Positions 25,780 to 33,613 of a DNA stretch of 64,000 bases are shown in pieces (position 1 is the stretch's first letter; each line of letters starts with the position of its first letter). Under the pieces are notes generated by a model. That model was not told where the DNA came from, searched no databases, and worked only from the letters and a program-made list of their open reading frames with translations. This DNA is from Nitrosopumilus sp. LS_AOA. GTDB lineage: Archaea > Thermoproteota > Nitrososphaeria > Nitrososphaerales > Nitrosopumilaceae. The DNA is taken from positions 1 to 64,000 of the forward strand of contig LFLC01000025.1 in the NCBI GenBank assembly GCA_001543015.1, given 5' to 3'. Both the position numbers and the translations under genes were made by a program.

Positions 25780-26409
25780 TCAATTAGATTTTTTCTTCAA
25801 AACTGCAAACCATGATTTTGGATAAAATTCAAGGGTTCCACGAAATTCACTATCAATAATTTTTTCAATATCAAAATTTACATCAAAAGAATCTATAATT
25901 TCTTGTTTTGAGAGTTTGTGCGGCATGCCATCATCTGCCAAGTTTTTCTCCACAACACTCATGCATTTTAAAAATAAAATTCCATCATCATTTAAAATTC
26001 GTGTAATTTGCTTTACATATTGAGGTCTTTGTGATACATCAAATATATGAAAAATTCCCCTATCAAAAATAAAATCAAATTTTTTATCTACAAGTTTTGA
26101 ATCTAAAATATCATCTACCAAAAAATTAACATCATTTGAGAGTTTTTTAGCTGTATTAATAGCACTTTGAGAAATATCAGTTCCAGTTACATTAAAATCG
26201 TATTTTGATAATTGTAATGCTTGTGTTCCAGGACCTGTACCTAAATCCAAGAAATTACCAACATTGTAATTATTTGTTTTAATTTCATTTTCTAAATCAT
26301 GATCTAAATTTTTCTCATACCAAGGCATTACCTCAACTTTAGTTTTCTTATAGTAGTCATCCCAACCCGGAAAAGTTTCTTTAAAATTTTCCAATTCTTT
26401 CTCAGTCAT
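25780..26409 (-). CDS. Class I SAM-dependent methyltransferase
   Basis: The 209-residue protein carries the SAM-binding motif I FLDLGTGPGTQAL near residue 52, the acidic motif II (VTGTDIS) and the post-III segment FDFIFDRGIFHIF. The F-D-R-G-x-F-H pattern resembles the thiopurine/tellurite-type (TPMT/TehB-like) subgroup, which acts on small molecules. The substrate is unknown. The start is ATG 26409. It lies 86 nt downstream of the transporter start region on the same strand, with no obvious link. Confidence 0.85.
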   Translation of the reverse strand: MTEKELENFKETFPGWDDYYKKTKVEVMPWYEKNLDHDLENEIKTNNYNVGNFLDLGTGPGTQALQLSKYDFNVTGTDISQSAINTAKKLSNDVNFLVDDILDSKLVDKKFDFIFDRGIFHIFDVSQRPQYVKQITRILNDDGILFLKCMSVVEKNLADDGMPHKLSKQEIIDSFDVNFDIEKIIDSEFRGTLEFYPKSWFAVLKKKSN

Positions 26410-26495
26410 GTATTCAAATTAAAAATTACTATTCATAAAGAATTCGAATTGCCTGTACCAATCTTTAGTAGTCATATACAATTGATTTGAGAAAT

Positions 26496-27941
26496 TTATC
26501 TTCCCCAAACCATTGGTACCAAGTATACCAGCATTACAGTAACTATTGGAATGCAAATAAGATCAAATGGTAATCCATAACGAACCATTTGTTTGATTGT
26601 TACATAGCCGCTTCCAATAGCAATTGCATTTGGCGGAGTTCCAACTGGCATCATAAATCCATAACTTGTAGCAAATGCGACTGGTGCCATCAGTAAAATT
26701 GGATCAAGTTCAGTCGTTGCTCCTAAAACTGCCATAATTGGTAACAACAATGCAGCTACTGCAGTGTTACTCATCAATTCACTTGTAAGCATTGTAATTG
26801 TTACAATTACTAGTACAATCAAAAAATAATCTAATTCCCCCACAAACAACAACTTGTCTGCTATCCACATATCAAGGCCTGTAGCAGTAAAACCACTAGC
26901 CAAAGCCAAACCACCTCCTATCAGTATTAAAACGCCCCATGGAATTTTTCTGGCAGTTCTCAAATCAAGTAAACGCTGTCTCTTTAGTCCTGAAGGTAAA
27001 ATGAGTAGGGCTGCAACTGCAACTAGAACTATCACATGATCCCCCACAAAGGGAAGCAAGTCTTTCCAGAATAGACCACGAGTAATCCACGCAATTGCAG
27101 TTGCTGCAAATATTATTAGAACAATTTTTTCACTTCTACTCCAATTTCCAAGATTTCTTAATTCTTCAGTGATAATGTTTTTGTCTTTGAGTATTGGTTT
27201 TTTGTTATCTAATCTTGCAGTAGTTGTCATGTATACCCATAACACTAAAAGAGAAACAACACTAATTGGAATTCCAACTAGCATCCAATCAAAGAAAATT
27301 ATCTCAACTCCTGCAAGTGAATCACCAAGAGATGCAAAAACTGCATTAGGGGCAGTACCAATCATAGTTGATAACCCCCCTAGACTTGCAGCATATGCAA
27401 CAGATAGTATCAAACATGTTGCAAATCTTTTTTTCTGTGCAACATCAACTTGGGATATTACTGCAATTGCAATTGGAAGAATTAACAGGGTAGTTGCAGT
27501 GTTTGTAATCCATGCACTCATGCATCCAGTAACAATAATGAAACCCAAAATGATATTTTTTGGTTTTGTTCCAACTATTTTTAGAGTGTTAAATGCAAAT
27601 CGTTTGTGAAGATTTACTTTTTCTATTGTCTTTGCAAGTAGGAATCCACCCATCAGTAAAAATACCAATTTATCACCATATGCAGAAATTACTTTGTCAA
27701 TGTCTGCAATGCTAAAGAGTGGAAATACAAACAATGGGATTGATGCAGTGGCATAAAATGGAATTGCCTCAGTTGCCCACCATATTGCCATCCATACAGA
27801 TAATCCTAAAACAAGTTTGGCCTCAAATGCTAACCCGTCTATTGGATAAGAAATAATTATTGCAAATAAAATTGGAGATAACACAAATCCGGTAAGTCGT
27901 ATTTTGCTGTGTAATGGAATCCACGTGTTAAAATTATTCAT
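26496..27941 (-). CDS. SLC13/DASS family anion transporter
   Basis: The 481-residue protein has about 11-12 membrane helices. It carries family hallmarks: WWATEAIPFYATA near residue 55, ITNTATTLLILPI near residue 145, a second SNT motif (SELMSNTAVAALLLPI) and the C-terminal GFMMPVGTPPNAIAIGSGYV signature. DASS proteins take up dicarboxylates, citrate or sulfate with sodium. The duplicated SNT-type motifs are both present, so it should be functional. The exact anion cannot be assigned. It starts at ATG 27941 and is monocistronic. Confidence 0.92.
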   Translation of the reverse strand: MNNFNTWIPLHSKIRLTGFVLSPILFAIIISYPIDGLAFEAKLVLGLSVWMAIWWATEAIPFYATASIPLFVFPLFSIADIDKVISAYGDKLVFLLMGGFLLAKTIEKVNLHKRFAFNTLKIVGTKPKNIILGFIIVTGCMSAWITNTATTLLILPIAIAVISQVDVAQKKRFATCLILSVAYAASLGGLSTMIGTAPNAVFASLGDSLAGVEIIFFDWMLVGIPISVVSLLVLWVYMTTTARLDNKKPILKDKNIITEELRNLGNWSRSEKIVLIIFAATAIAWITRGLFWKDLLPFVGDHVIVLVAVAALLILPSGLKRQRLLDLRTARKIPWGVLILIGGGLALASGFTATGLDMWIADKLLFVGELDYFLIVLVIVTITMLTSELMSNTAVAALLLPIMAVLGATTELDPILLMAPVAFATSYGFMMPVGTPPNAIAIGSGYVTIKQMVRYGLPFDLICIPIVTVMLVYLVPMVWGR

Positions 27942-27964
27942 TAAAACAATTCATCTCAGAATAT

Positions 27965-28108
27965 TCATTTTTTACTTCTCTTGTTAGTTATTTTTTTAAT
28001 CAACATCACTACTAGTATAGTCCCAATACTTGCCCCCAACATCAAATGGATGGGTTCATAGGAGAATAGTAATTCTTTGGTAAAAAATAGAGCAATATTG
28101 TTTAACAT
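27965..28108 (-). CDS. Small membrane protein, 47 aa
   Basis: ATG 28108 gives a 47-residue protein with one membrane helix (LMLGASIGTILVVMLI) and a strongly basic C-terminus. It is 23 nt upstream of the transporter gene on the same strand, so it may be co-transcribed as an accessory peptide. Confidence 0.5.
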   Translation of the reverse strand: MLNNIALFFTKELLFSYEPIHLMLGASIGTILVVMLIKKITNKRSKK

Positions 28109-28152
28109 TATTTATTCCTGCTTTGGATTATGCCACAATAATATTTGAGAAT

Positions 28153-28335
28153 TTATTTTACCTGAATCCAGCAATTCTTTACATTACACTGACCGCATTT
28201 GGTGTTTTTATTCCATTTCTCAAATGATGTACCATTTGAAATTTTAACTACTGTAATTCTTTTACACCCAGTACATTGTACCTTAACAGAACTATTTCCT
28301 GTCTTATCTTCTACAAACCAGTCTTTGAATCCCAT
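28153..28335 (-). CDS. Zinc-ribbon protein, 60 aa
   Basis: ATG 28335 gives a 60-residue protein with CTGCKRITV and CGQCNVKNC, a likely zinc ribbon with an extra cysteine. The frame is open to ATG 28365 (70 aa), but that start overlaps the nuclease gene by 25 nt. The later start leaves a 5-nt gap. It is the last gene of the cluster 29041-28153. Confidence 0.6.
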   Translation of the reverse strand: MGFKDWFVEDKTGNSSVKVQCTGCKRITVVKISNGTSFEKWNKNTKCGQCNVKNCWIQVK

Positions 28336-28340
28336 ATCAT

Positions 28341-28835
28341 TCAACATCCATGCTTTACAGCCCATGTTGTAGTTGAAAACTCTGATGAATCACAAAATCT
28401 ATCCTCCAAGTATCCCAAGTTGGCATCAAGTAGTTCTTGATTCAATATTACATCATTACAATATACTAGACCAATAATTCTACCAAAACTACCCAATACT
28501 TGCCCATCATCCTCATCAACTACTACAGTAGACCCAACAGGGCAAATGGTTTCAATGAAATTTTTAGAATCAATGCCACCAAATCCTTTGAGTTCTGGTG
28601 CTGATGATAGTGAAAATCTAATTGATTCTCCATTAACTTTGAGTGTATCACCATCAATTACCTCAGTTACTACACCTGCAAAGCATTTGGCAGCACCCAT
28701 ACAGTCAAGTGAAACATTAACTTCCTCAACAACTAGTATAACATCATCAATTTCCTTAGTCTCTCCACCTAACTGACTAGCTACAATCCCTAAAACTGCA
28801 ACAACAATAACTATACCAATAATTAGTAATTTCAT
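28341..28835 (-). CDS. Membrane-anchored staphylococcal-nuclease-like protein
   Basis: The 164-residue protein has an N-terminal membrane helix (3-22) and a thermonuclease (SNase) fold: VTEVIDGDTLKV (Asp61), IRF (Arg73), then APE (Glu81), and FGRIIGLVY with the second catalytic Arg. The family's calcium ligand Asp40 (in VDTPE) is replaced by Ser78 (SSAPE), so nuclease activity is doubtful. Five cysteines suggest extracytoplasmic disulfides. Its ATG overlaps the upstream gene's TGA by 4 nt (ATGA), showing translational coupling. Confidence 0.82.
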   Translation of the reverse strand: MKLLIIGIVIVVAVLGIVASQLGGETKEIDDVILVVEEVNVSLDCMGAAKCFAGVVTEVIDGDTLKVNGESIRFSLSSAPELKGFGGIDSKNFIETICPVGSTVVVDEDDGQVLGSFGRIIGLVYCNDVILNQELLDANLGYLEDRFCDSSEFSTTTWAVKHGC

Positions 28836-29041
28836 TCCATTCCTTTTTCCTGCTTTATTTTTTTAATCACATCAGCTACTAGTTGTTCATCTTTTGCAAC
28901 TAATTCTTGGAGTTTTACTTTATACTCCTCATCGCCCCATTTATCAAATGCAAACATATTTTTTACAAGATTTACAATTTCTGATTTATTTCTCTGATGG
29001 TCTAGTTTTACTTTATCAGCATCATCCATAATATCACCCAA
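28832..29041 (-). CDS. Small charged helical protein, 69 aa
   Basis: ATG 29041 (or ATG 29029, Met5) opens a helical, highly charged protein with WGDEEYKVKLQELVAKDEQL in its middle. It is soluble and has no recognised family. It overlaps the nuclease-like gene by ATGA, so they form an operon. Confidence 0.65.
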   Translation of the reverse strand: MGDIMDDADKVKLDHQRNKSEIVNLVKNMFAFDKWGDEEYKVKLQELVAKDEQLVADVIKKIKQEKGME

Positions 29042-29068
29042 ATATTTCTGAACTTAAAGATATTGAAA

Positions 29069-29257
29069 TTATGAATTAATGAATACTTTAGAGTTTGATA
29101 CAGTCATCATCTGTATTGTTTTAATTGGAATATTTTCTTTATTTGAAATATCTAGCAGTTCATCATGATGCTCATCATCCAAATGCTTTAGAAACTCATC
29201 TTCATCAATATTATTTGCTTTGAATGCACATCCCTCAAAGACACAGTGAAAATTCAA
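29069..29257 (-). CDS. C2H2-like zinc-finger protein, 62 aa
   Basis: TTG 29257 gives HCVFEGCAFKANNIDEDEFL followed by KHLDDEHHDE. The Cys-x4-Cys then His-x4-His spacing resembles a C2H2 finger, with an acidic C-terminal half. DNA or protein binding is possible. The same family type is scattered among archaeal small proteins, but the exact family is not recognised. Confidence 0.6.
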   Translation of the reverse strand: MNFHCVFEGCAFKANNIDEDEFLKHLDDEHHDELLDISNKENIPIKTIQMMTVSNSKVFINS

Positions 29258-29297
29258 TAATTACAAACAAACTAAATTCATTTTTAAGAATTATCCA

Positions 29298-29405
29298 TTA
29301 CCGATACATGGCATACAAAACATACAAAATTGATGCAGCAATAATAGAGATTCCAGTAATTCCTAGTAATTGTTTGCCTGAAAATACGCTTGCTCTAAAA
29401 CTCAT
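29298..29405 (-). CDS. Membrane peptide, 35 aa
   Basis: ATG 29405 gives 35 residues with one helix (LLGITGISIIAASILYVLYA) and a polar N-terminus. The strand and frame are uncertain because an overlapping plus-strand frame also exists, but this one has the more protein-like composition. Confidence 0.4.
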   Translation of the reverse strand: MSFRASVFSGKQLLGITGISIIAASILYVLYAMYR

Positions 29406-29445
29406 GTTCTTTGTACAAGAATTTTAAAATTAAGCGTATTGAAAT

Positions 29446-29580
29446 TTAGTATTTTTTTGGTTTTTTGGCCTTTTTGTTTAGTTGTTGTTCGCTCTTGTAT
29501 TTTTTAACTCGCTGTTTTTGCTCAGCTGCCTTTTGTCCTTTCTGTTTACGATTATCTTTTTTCTTTGATTTTTTCTCCAT
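29446..29580 (-). CDS. Lysine-rich basic protein, 44 aa
   Basis: ATG 29580 opens a 44-residue protein with roughly 40 percent lysine and many glutamines. It is likely disordered or a single helix that binds nucleic acid. It begins 10 nt after the stop of the upstream Cys protein (29591). Confidence 0.5.
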   Translation of the reverse strand: MEKKSKKKDNRKQKGQKAAEQKQRVKKYKSEQQLNKKAKKPKKY

Positions 29581-29590
29581 TTCTCATCAC

Positions 29591-29731
29591 TCAAAGTCCT
29601 TCTTCATTCAAATCAGATTCGGGAGTCACATTATCAAAGCTCATATCAGGTTTCTGACAAGACGCACATTTCTCCATAATACCGAATTGATTCATGTATT
29701 TTCCTTTTCCATCACATCTAAAACAATTCAA
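29591..29731 (-). CDS. Zinc-knuckle protein, 46 aa
   Basis: TTG 29731 gives NCFRCDGKGKY followed by CASCQKP. The first knuckle resembles a DnaJ-type CxxCxGxG half-site. The acidic C-terminus ends 10 nt before the lysine-rich gene, with which it probably forms an operon. Confidence 0.5.
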   Translation of the reverse strand: MNCFRCDGKGKYMNQFGIMEKCASCQKPDMSFDNVTPESDLNEEGL

Positions 29732-29823
29732 TTCTGATCTACTGTGGTTAGTTCAGCAATAAGGTTTCTGGCAAGAATTAACACAATAACCAACCGCTTT
29801 TAATTCAAAATTACTTAAAATCT

Positions 29824-29964
29824 ATGAGGACGAGCATGATGGATTTACGAGAAGCCAATATCTGTTATGGTTGTGGGGAGAAATGGAATCATGCAAATCA
29901 GTATAATCATTTGTGCAATGTGTGTAGGTACAAAAATGGGATTCAATCAAAAAGATATAATTAA
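29824..29964 (+). CDS. Zinc-ribbon mini-protein, 46 aa
   Basis: ATG 29824 (Met5 or Met6 possible) gives CYGCGEKWNH and CNVCRYKNG, a two-knuckle ribbon with a basic tail. Its stop overlaps the convergent YkgJ gene by 4 nt. Confidence 0.6.
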   Translation: MRTSMMDLREANICYGCGEKWNHANQYNHLCNVCRYKNGIQSKRYN

Positions 29965-30512
29965 TTTTTGATAACTAGTGATACTTTATCAAAGCTAAAT
30001 TTCAAAAATTCAGATAGAGATTTTTTTGCTCCATCTGTTTCATTCCATTCGGCTACTAGATTATCATAAAACTGCCATTCATCTTTGTCTTTTTTAAGAT
30101 GAATGCTCATCATGGATTCAAATGCACTAGTATCCCAATCAGTTGGACACATAATATCATCCATCTGAATGAATTTTCCATTTTTAAATCCAAAGGGATA
30201 TGATTTGCAAACACTTGGTTTAATCTCATTAACAGTACATCGATAGATATCTTTTGATTTTTCAAGGAATATACATGCACCATCTTTTTGTTTTAATGCC
30301 AGGTCTAGTAGTCCTTCTTGAACTTTAATTCCCAAATCAAAATCTTTGGCACCAAAAAGCTCAAGGAATGATTCAGGAGATTTTTTTAATCCAGTTGAGA
30401 GTCGGTAAATATCATGAGCATTTACAAATATCGTATACTCTTTGCAACAGTTTGTATCACATGTATCGCAAGGAAATGCTCCAGGATCATTTGAAATTAC
30501 TTTTAATTTCAT
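29961..30512 (-). CDS. YkgJ family cysteine-cluster protein
   Basis: The 183-residue protein begins its core with CDTCDTNCCKEY and later has CIFLE, then CTVNEIKPSVCKSYPFGF. This is the YkgJ/UPF0153 pattern, in which about eight cysteines bind a metal or iron-sulfur cluster. The biochemical role is unresolved. A second, larger member is at 37877. The start is ATG 30512. Confidence 0.88.
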   Translation of the reverse strand: MKLKVISNDPGAFPCDTCDTNCCKEYTIFVNAHDIYRLSTGLKKSPESFLELFGAKDFDLGIKVQEGLLDLALKQKDGACIFLEKSKDIYRCTVNEIKPSVCKSYPFGFKNGKFIQMDDIMCPTDWDTSAFESMMSIHLKKDKDEWQFYDNLVAEWNETDGAKKSLSEFLKFSFDKVSLVIKN

Positions 30513-30599
30513 AGATTATTATCGTGAATTTAGGTATTAAATGTGTAAAATAACATTCCAAAGTAATTCAGTTATCTCAAAATAGTTGTTATTCTCTTA

Positions 30600-30611
30600 A
30601 GATATAATAAA
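30600..30611 (+). promoter_or_regulatory. TATA box of the kinase at 30642
   Basis: AGATATAATAAA lies 30-40 bp before TTG 30642, implying a very short or absent leader. Confidence 0.45.
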
Positions 30612-30641
30612 TTCATTAACTACTAGCACCATTTACTCATA

Positions 30642-32522
30642 TTGAAGATTAAATTCTCACTAATTGTTTTATTTTCTCTAATTATAGTTTTCACAGTGGG
30701 TAGTATCTCATTTTTAGTTTTTGAGGTAATAACTGCATCAAGTATTGATGCAGAACTAGAAGAAATGTCATACAAACTAAATGTGCGAGATGCACAATTA
30801 CAAACACTTCACAGTAGAGCAAATGAAGACGTGGTTTTTGCACTAAAAAATCCAAAATTTGTGGAATATTTTGAATTATCCGAAACCAGGGAGGGTAATA
30901 TTTTTGAAAATGATGTTTTGCAATTCACAGATAATCAACGTGAAATCAAAAAGGACTTGGAGCAATGGGTTTATCATTTCCAAAACAAATTTCAAGTAGA
31001 TGAGACATGTCTTATTGATTCAACAGGTCAAGAGCATCTTAGACTAGTTTTCCAGAATATTGAAGTTGATGAATTTTTATCCCCTGAAGAAATGAGTGCA
31101 CCATTTTTCACACCATCCTTTGCACAAGAGCAAGATGAAGTATATGTTCAGTATCCTTATTTTTCTCCTGATTCGTTTCGATGGGTCTTTGCATACACAT
31201 CACCAATTGTGTTAAATGATGGAGAGAAACCAGCATTTTATCACTTTGAGATGCCTGTGAATGTTTTCCAAGATATTATTTCAATTGATCATGGACGAAT
31301 GTATGTAATTGATCCTCAAGGATATCTAATTGCAGACTCTGCATATTCATATCCTACAACAAACATTTCTGAAGAATTTGAGCAATATTTTCCACAAAGT
31401 AATACTATTTTACAATCTATAAATTTTGAAAAAATTCAAAGTCAAATTGAATTAAATGGTTCAGGAAATCTTCAATTTGTAGATGAGTCAGGAGAATCAC
31501 AATACATTGTTTTCAAAAAACTTTCAACATTTGACTGGATTTTAGTTTATCAAGAATCAGAAGCTTTGATGTTATCTGAAGTTCAAACAGAATACGGAAG
31601 TGTATTTACAACTATATCACTAATTTCAATATTTGTTGCTATTTCAGGTATTGTTGGAATAGTTATTGTATCAAATAAAATAACCAGACCAATTATTGAA
31701 TTAAGAAATGCAACTAAAAAAGCAGAATCAGGTATCTTTGAAGATCACATTAAGATTAATGGTGCAAACGAGATAACAGAACTTGGAGAATCATTTTCAA
31801 AAATGTTCTCATCAATTAAAAAAACAATTGAGCTTGAAAAGAAACTTGCATTATCTGAACAAAAATTAAAAAATGAAAGATTTGCAGTAATTGGTGAGTT
31901 ATCTGCAAGAATTGCACACGATATTAGAAATCCACTAAATGTAATTCAAGCTTCATTAGAAAATTTGAGTTTTGCACAAGATAATCCTAAGATTTTTGAA
32001 AAATCAATAAAACTCTGTTTTAGATCAATTGACAGAATTGCACATCAAGTTAATAATGTAATGGACTTTTTGAAAAATTCTGAAATTCAATCTGAAGAAA
32101 TTCATCTTAAAGAAATAATTGATAGCCTCATATCTGAAATGATTATTCCTGATGGAATCAAAATCAATCTACCTGAAAATAATGGGGTAATACAAGGTGA
32201 TAAAATTAAACTAGAGGCACTATTTTCTAATTTGATTATTAATGCAATTCAGAAATTAGAGAAAAATGGAATTATTACAATTAGAATTTCTGAGAAACCA
32301 AAGAATATGATTCAAATAGAAATAGAAGATGACGGACATGAAATTCCTGAGGAAAATCTTGAGAAAATATTTGAGCCGCTATTTACTACAAAACAAACAG
32401 GTACTGGATTAGGTTTAGCAAGCTGTAAGAATATTGTAAAACAACACGATGGAAGTATTTCTGCTAAAAACAATCCAACTGCATTTACAATACTTTTACC
32501 TACGAGAATTTCAAAAGATTAA
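30642..32522 (+). CDS. Membrane sensor histidine kinase with extracellular sensor
   Basis: TTG 30642 opens a 626-residue kinase. It has a first membrane helix (6-28), a large extracytoplasmic sensor (about 30-322) that looks like a Cache-type domain (YVIDPQGYLIADS), a second helix (about 323-345), HAMP, HisKA with ELSARIAHDIRNPL (phospho-acceptor His426), and HATPase with the final TGTGLGLASC box. The partner is almost certainly the receiver 25 nt downstream. Its catalytic half is strongly similar to the kinase at 17694. Confidence 0.94.
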   Translation: MKIKFSLIVLFSLIIVFTVGSISFLVFEVITASSIDAELEEMSYKLNVRDAQLQTLHSRANEDVVFALKNPKFVEYFELSETREGNIFENDVLQFTDNQREIKKDLEQWVYHFQNKFQVDETCLIDSTGQEHLRLVFQNIEVDEFLSPEEMSAPFFTPSFAQEQDEVYVQYPYFSPDSFRWVFAYTSPIVLNDGEKPAFYHFEMPVNVFQDIISIDHGRMYVIDPQGYLIADSAYSYPTTNISEEFEQYFPQSNTILQSINFEKIQSQIELNGSGNLQFVDESGESQYIVFKKLSTFDWILVYQESEALMLSEVQTEYGSVFTTISLISIFVAISGIVGIVIVSNKITRPIIELRNATKKAESGIFEDHIKINGANEITELGESFSKMFSSIKKTIELEKKLALSEQKLKNERFAVIGELSARIAHDIRNPLNVIQASLENLSFAQDNPKIFEKSIKLCFRSIDRIAHQVNNVMDFLKNSEIQSEEIHLKEIIDSLISEMIIPDGIKINLPENNGVIQGDKIKLEALFSNLIINAIQKLEKNGIITIRISEKPKNMIQIEIEDDGHEIPEENLEKIFEPLFTTKQTGTGLGLASCKNIVKQHDGSISAKNNPTAFTILLPTRISKD

Positions 32523-32547
32523 ATGATTTATTATATTGTGTAATATT

Positions 32548-32907
32548 ATGAGTGAACAAATTCTATTAATTGATGATGATTTAGACATACTTGAAGTTTT
32601 TGGAATGGCTTTAGAAACATTAGGCCACAATATCATCACGGCTGCTGATGGTGACGAAGGAGTGGAGATGTATAAAAAACATAAACCTTGTATGGTTTTT
32701 TCAGATATTAAAATGCCAAAAATGGATGGATATGAATTATTTTCAACTATCCACAAATTAGATCCTAAATCAAAAATTGTTTTTTTTACAAGTAATGATA
32801 ATGCAGTAAAAACGCTTGATGCAAAAGTAAATGGTCTTTTAGATATAATACACAAACCTGTCAAAATCAAAGATTTTGATCAAATAATAAAAAAATACAA
32901 TTGTTAA
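32548..32907 (+). CDS. Stand-alone CheY-like response regulator
   Basis: ATG 32548 (Met5 of the open frame) gives a 119-residue receiver with DDD at 9-11, phospho-acceptor Asp53 in FSDIKMPKMDG, FFTS and the terminal HKP lysine. No output domain follows. The kinase gene ends 25 nt upstream, so they form a canonical pair whose downstream target is unknown. Confidence 0.93.
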   Translation: MSEQILLIDDDLDILEVFGMALETLGHNIITAADGDEGVEMYKKHKPCMVFSDIKMPKMDGYELFSTIHKLDPKSKIVFFTSNDNAVKTLDAKVNGLLDIIHKPVKIKDFDQIIKKYNC

Positions 32908-32944
32908 ATGAAAAAATTTTGAAACAATACATTTACAAGAATAT

Positions 32945-33079
32945 TTAATTTTCTTTCTTTGGTTTCTTGTTGTCTTTTTCATTAAAGAATAAATCAGAAT
33001 CACCTTCTTTTGCCCTGTACTCATCATGCTCTTTTTTATTTTTGATCATTTTTTCACGATAATCATCCTCAATAGTCAT
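32945..33079 (-). CDS. Small charged protein, 44 aa
   Basis: ATG 33079 gives a helical, Lys/Glu-rich protein (EDDYREKMIKNKKEHDEYRA). It begins 2 nt after the stop of the 82-aa gene upstream, so the two are co-transcribed. Not recognised. A frame overlapping on the same strand (32839-33027) is a shadow. Confidence 0.55.
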   Translation of the reverse strand: MTIEDDYREKMIKNKKEHDEYRAKEGDSDLFFNEKDNKKPKKEN

Positions 33080-33081
33080 AT

Positions 33082-33330
33082 CTAGAATTTTTTGACTTCA
33101 GGAATCTTGTAATTTCCAATGTCATACCCATCACGTCGTAAAAATTTCAAAGTAAATTTGTAAATTAATTCATCATGATTGACTTGCTCTAAAATTTCAG
33201 TCCACAATACCTTGCCATTAGTATCAATTTGTTTTTTAAAATCAGGATTTAGAGACTCTGCTAATTCCTTGCATTGCTCCAAAGTTTTACCATTTTTGTA
33301 GGCGCGAACTCGTCTATCACAACTCTCCAT
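33082..33330 (-). CDS. Hypothetical soluble protein, 82 aa
   Basis: ATG 33330 (MESCDRRVRAY) is preferred over ATG 33348, which would add six mostly hydrophobic residues. The protein has a basic N-terminus, a helical middle and a C-terminal LKFLRRDGYDIGNYKIPEV. No family recognised. Confidence 0.6.
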   Translation of the reverse strand: MESCDRRVRAYKNGKTLEQCKELAESLNPDFKKQIDTNGKVLWTEILEQVNHDELIYKFTLKFLRRDGYDIGNYKIPEVKKF

Positions 33331-33447
33331 TATACAATAATACCACATATTGTAAATAAATAATTATTCAAAATTTGATAGATAATTTGGATATAATTTC
33401 ATAAAAATCTACAATATACTTTTTAATTATTATCGCCTATAATACAC

Positions 33448-33546
33448 ATGACGAGAACAGAAAGAAGAAGAGACACTGCACATCCAACAAGAGATGGAAA
33501 ACACAATCCGATATGTATCAATCCAGACTGCAAGGATTGTACCTAG
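33448..33546 (+). CDS. Small basic Cys protein, 32 aa
   Basis: ATG 33448 gives an Arg-rich N-terminus (TRTERRRDT) and a C-terminal CINPDCKDC cluster. A TATA-like TTTTTAATTATTAT lies about 25 bp upstream, suggesting a leaderless transcript. Short, hence only moderate support. Confidence 0.45.
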   Translation: MTRTERRRDTAHPTRDGKHNPICINPDCKDCT

Positions 33547-33613
33547 TTTTATTTTTCTACAAAGCAGAAAGTAAAATCTACGTTTAATATCCATTAATTT
33601 AGAAATCAAAATC

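Noticed and set aside
32839-33027. 62-aa minus-strand frame
   Set aside because: It conflicts with the 44-aa charged protein and with the end of the receiver gene, and its composition is not protein-like.
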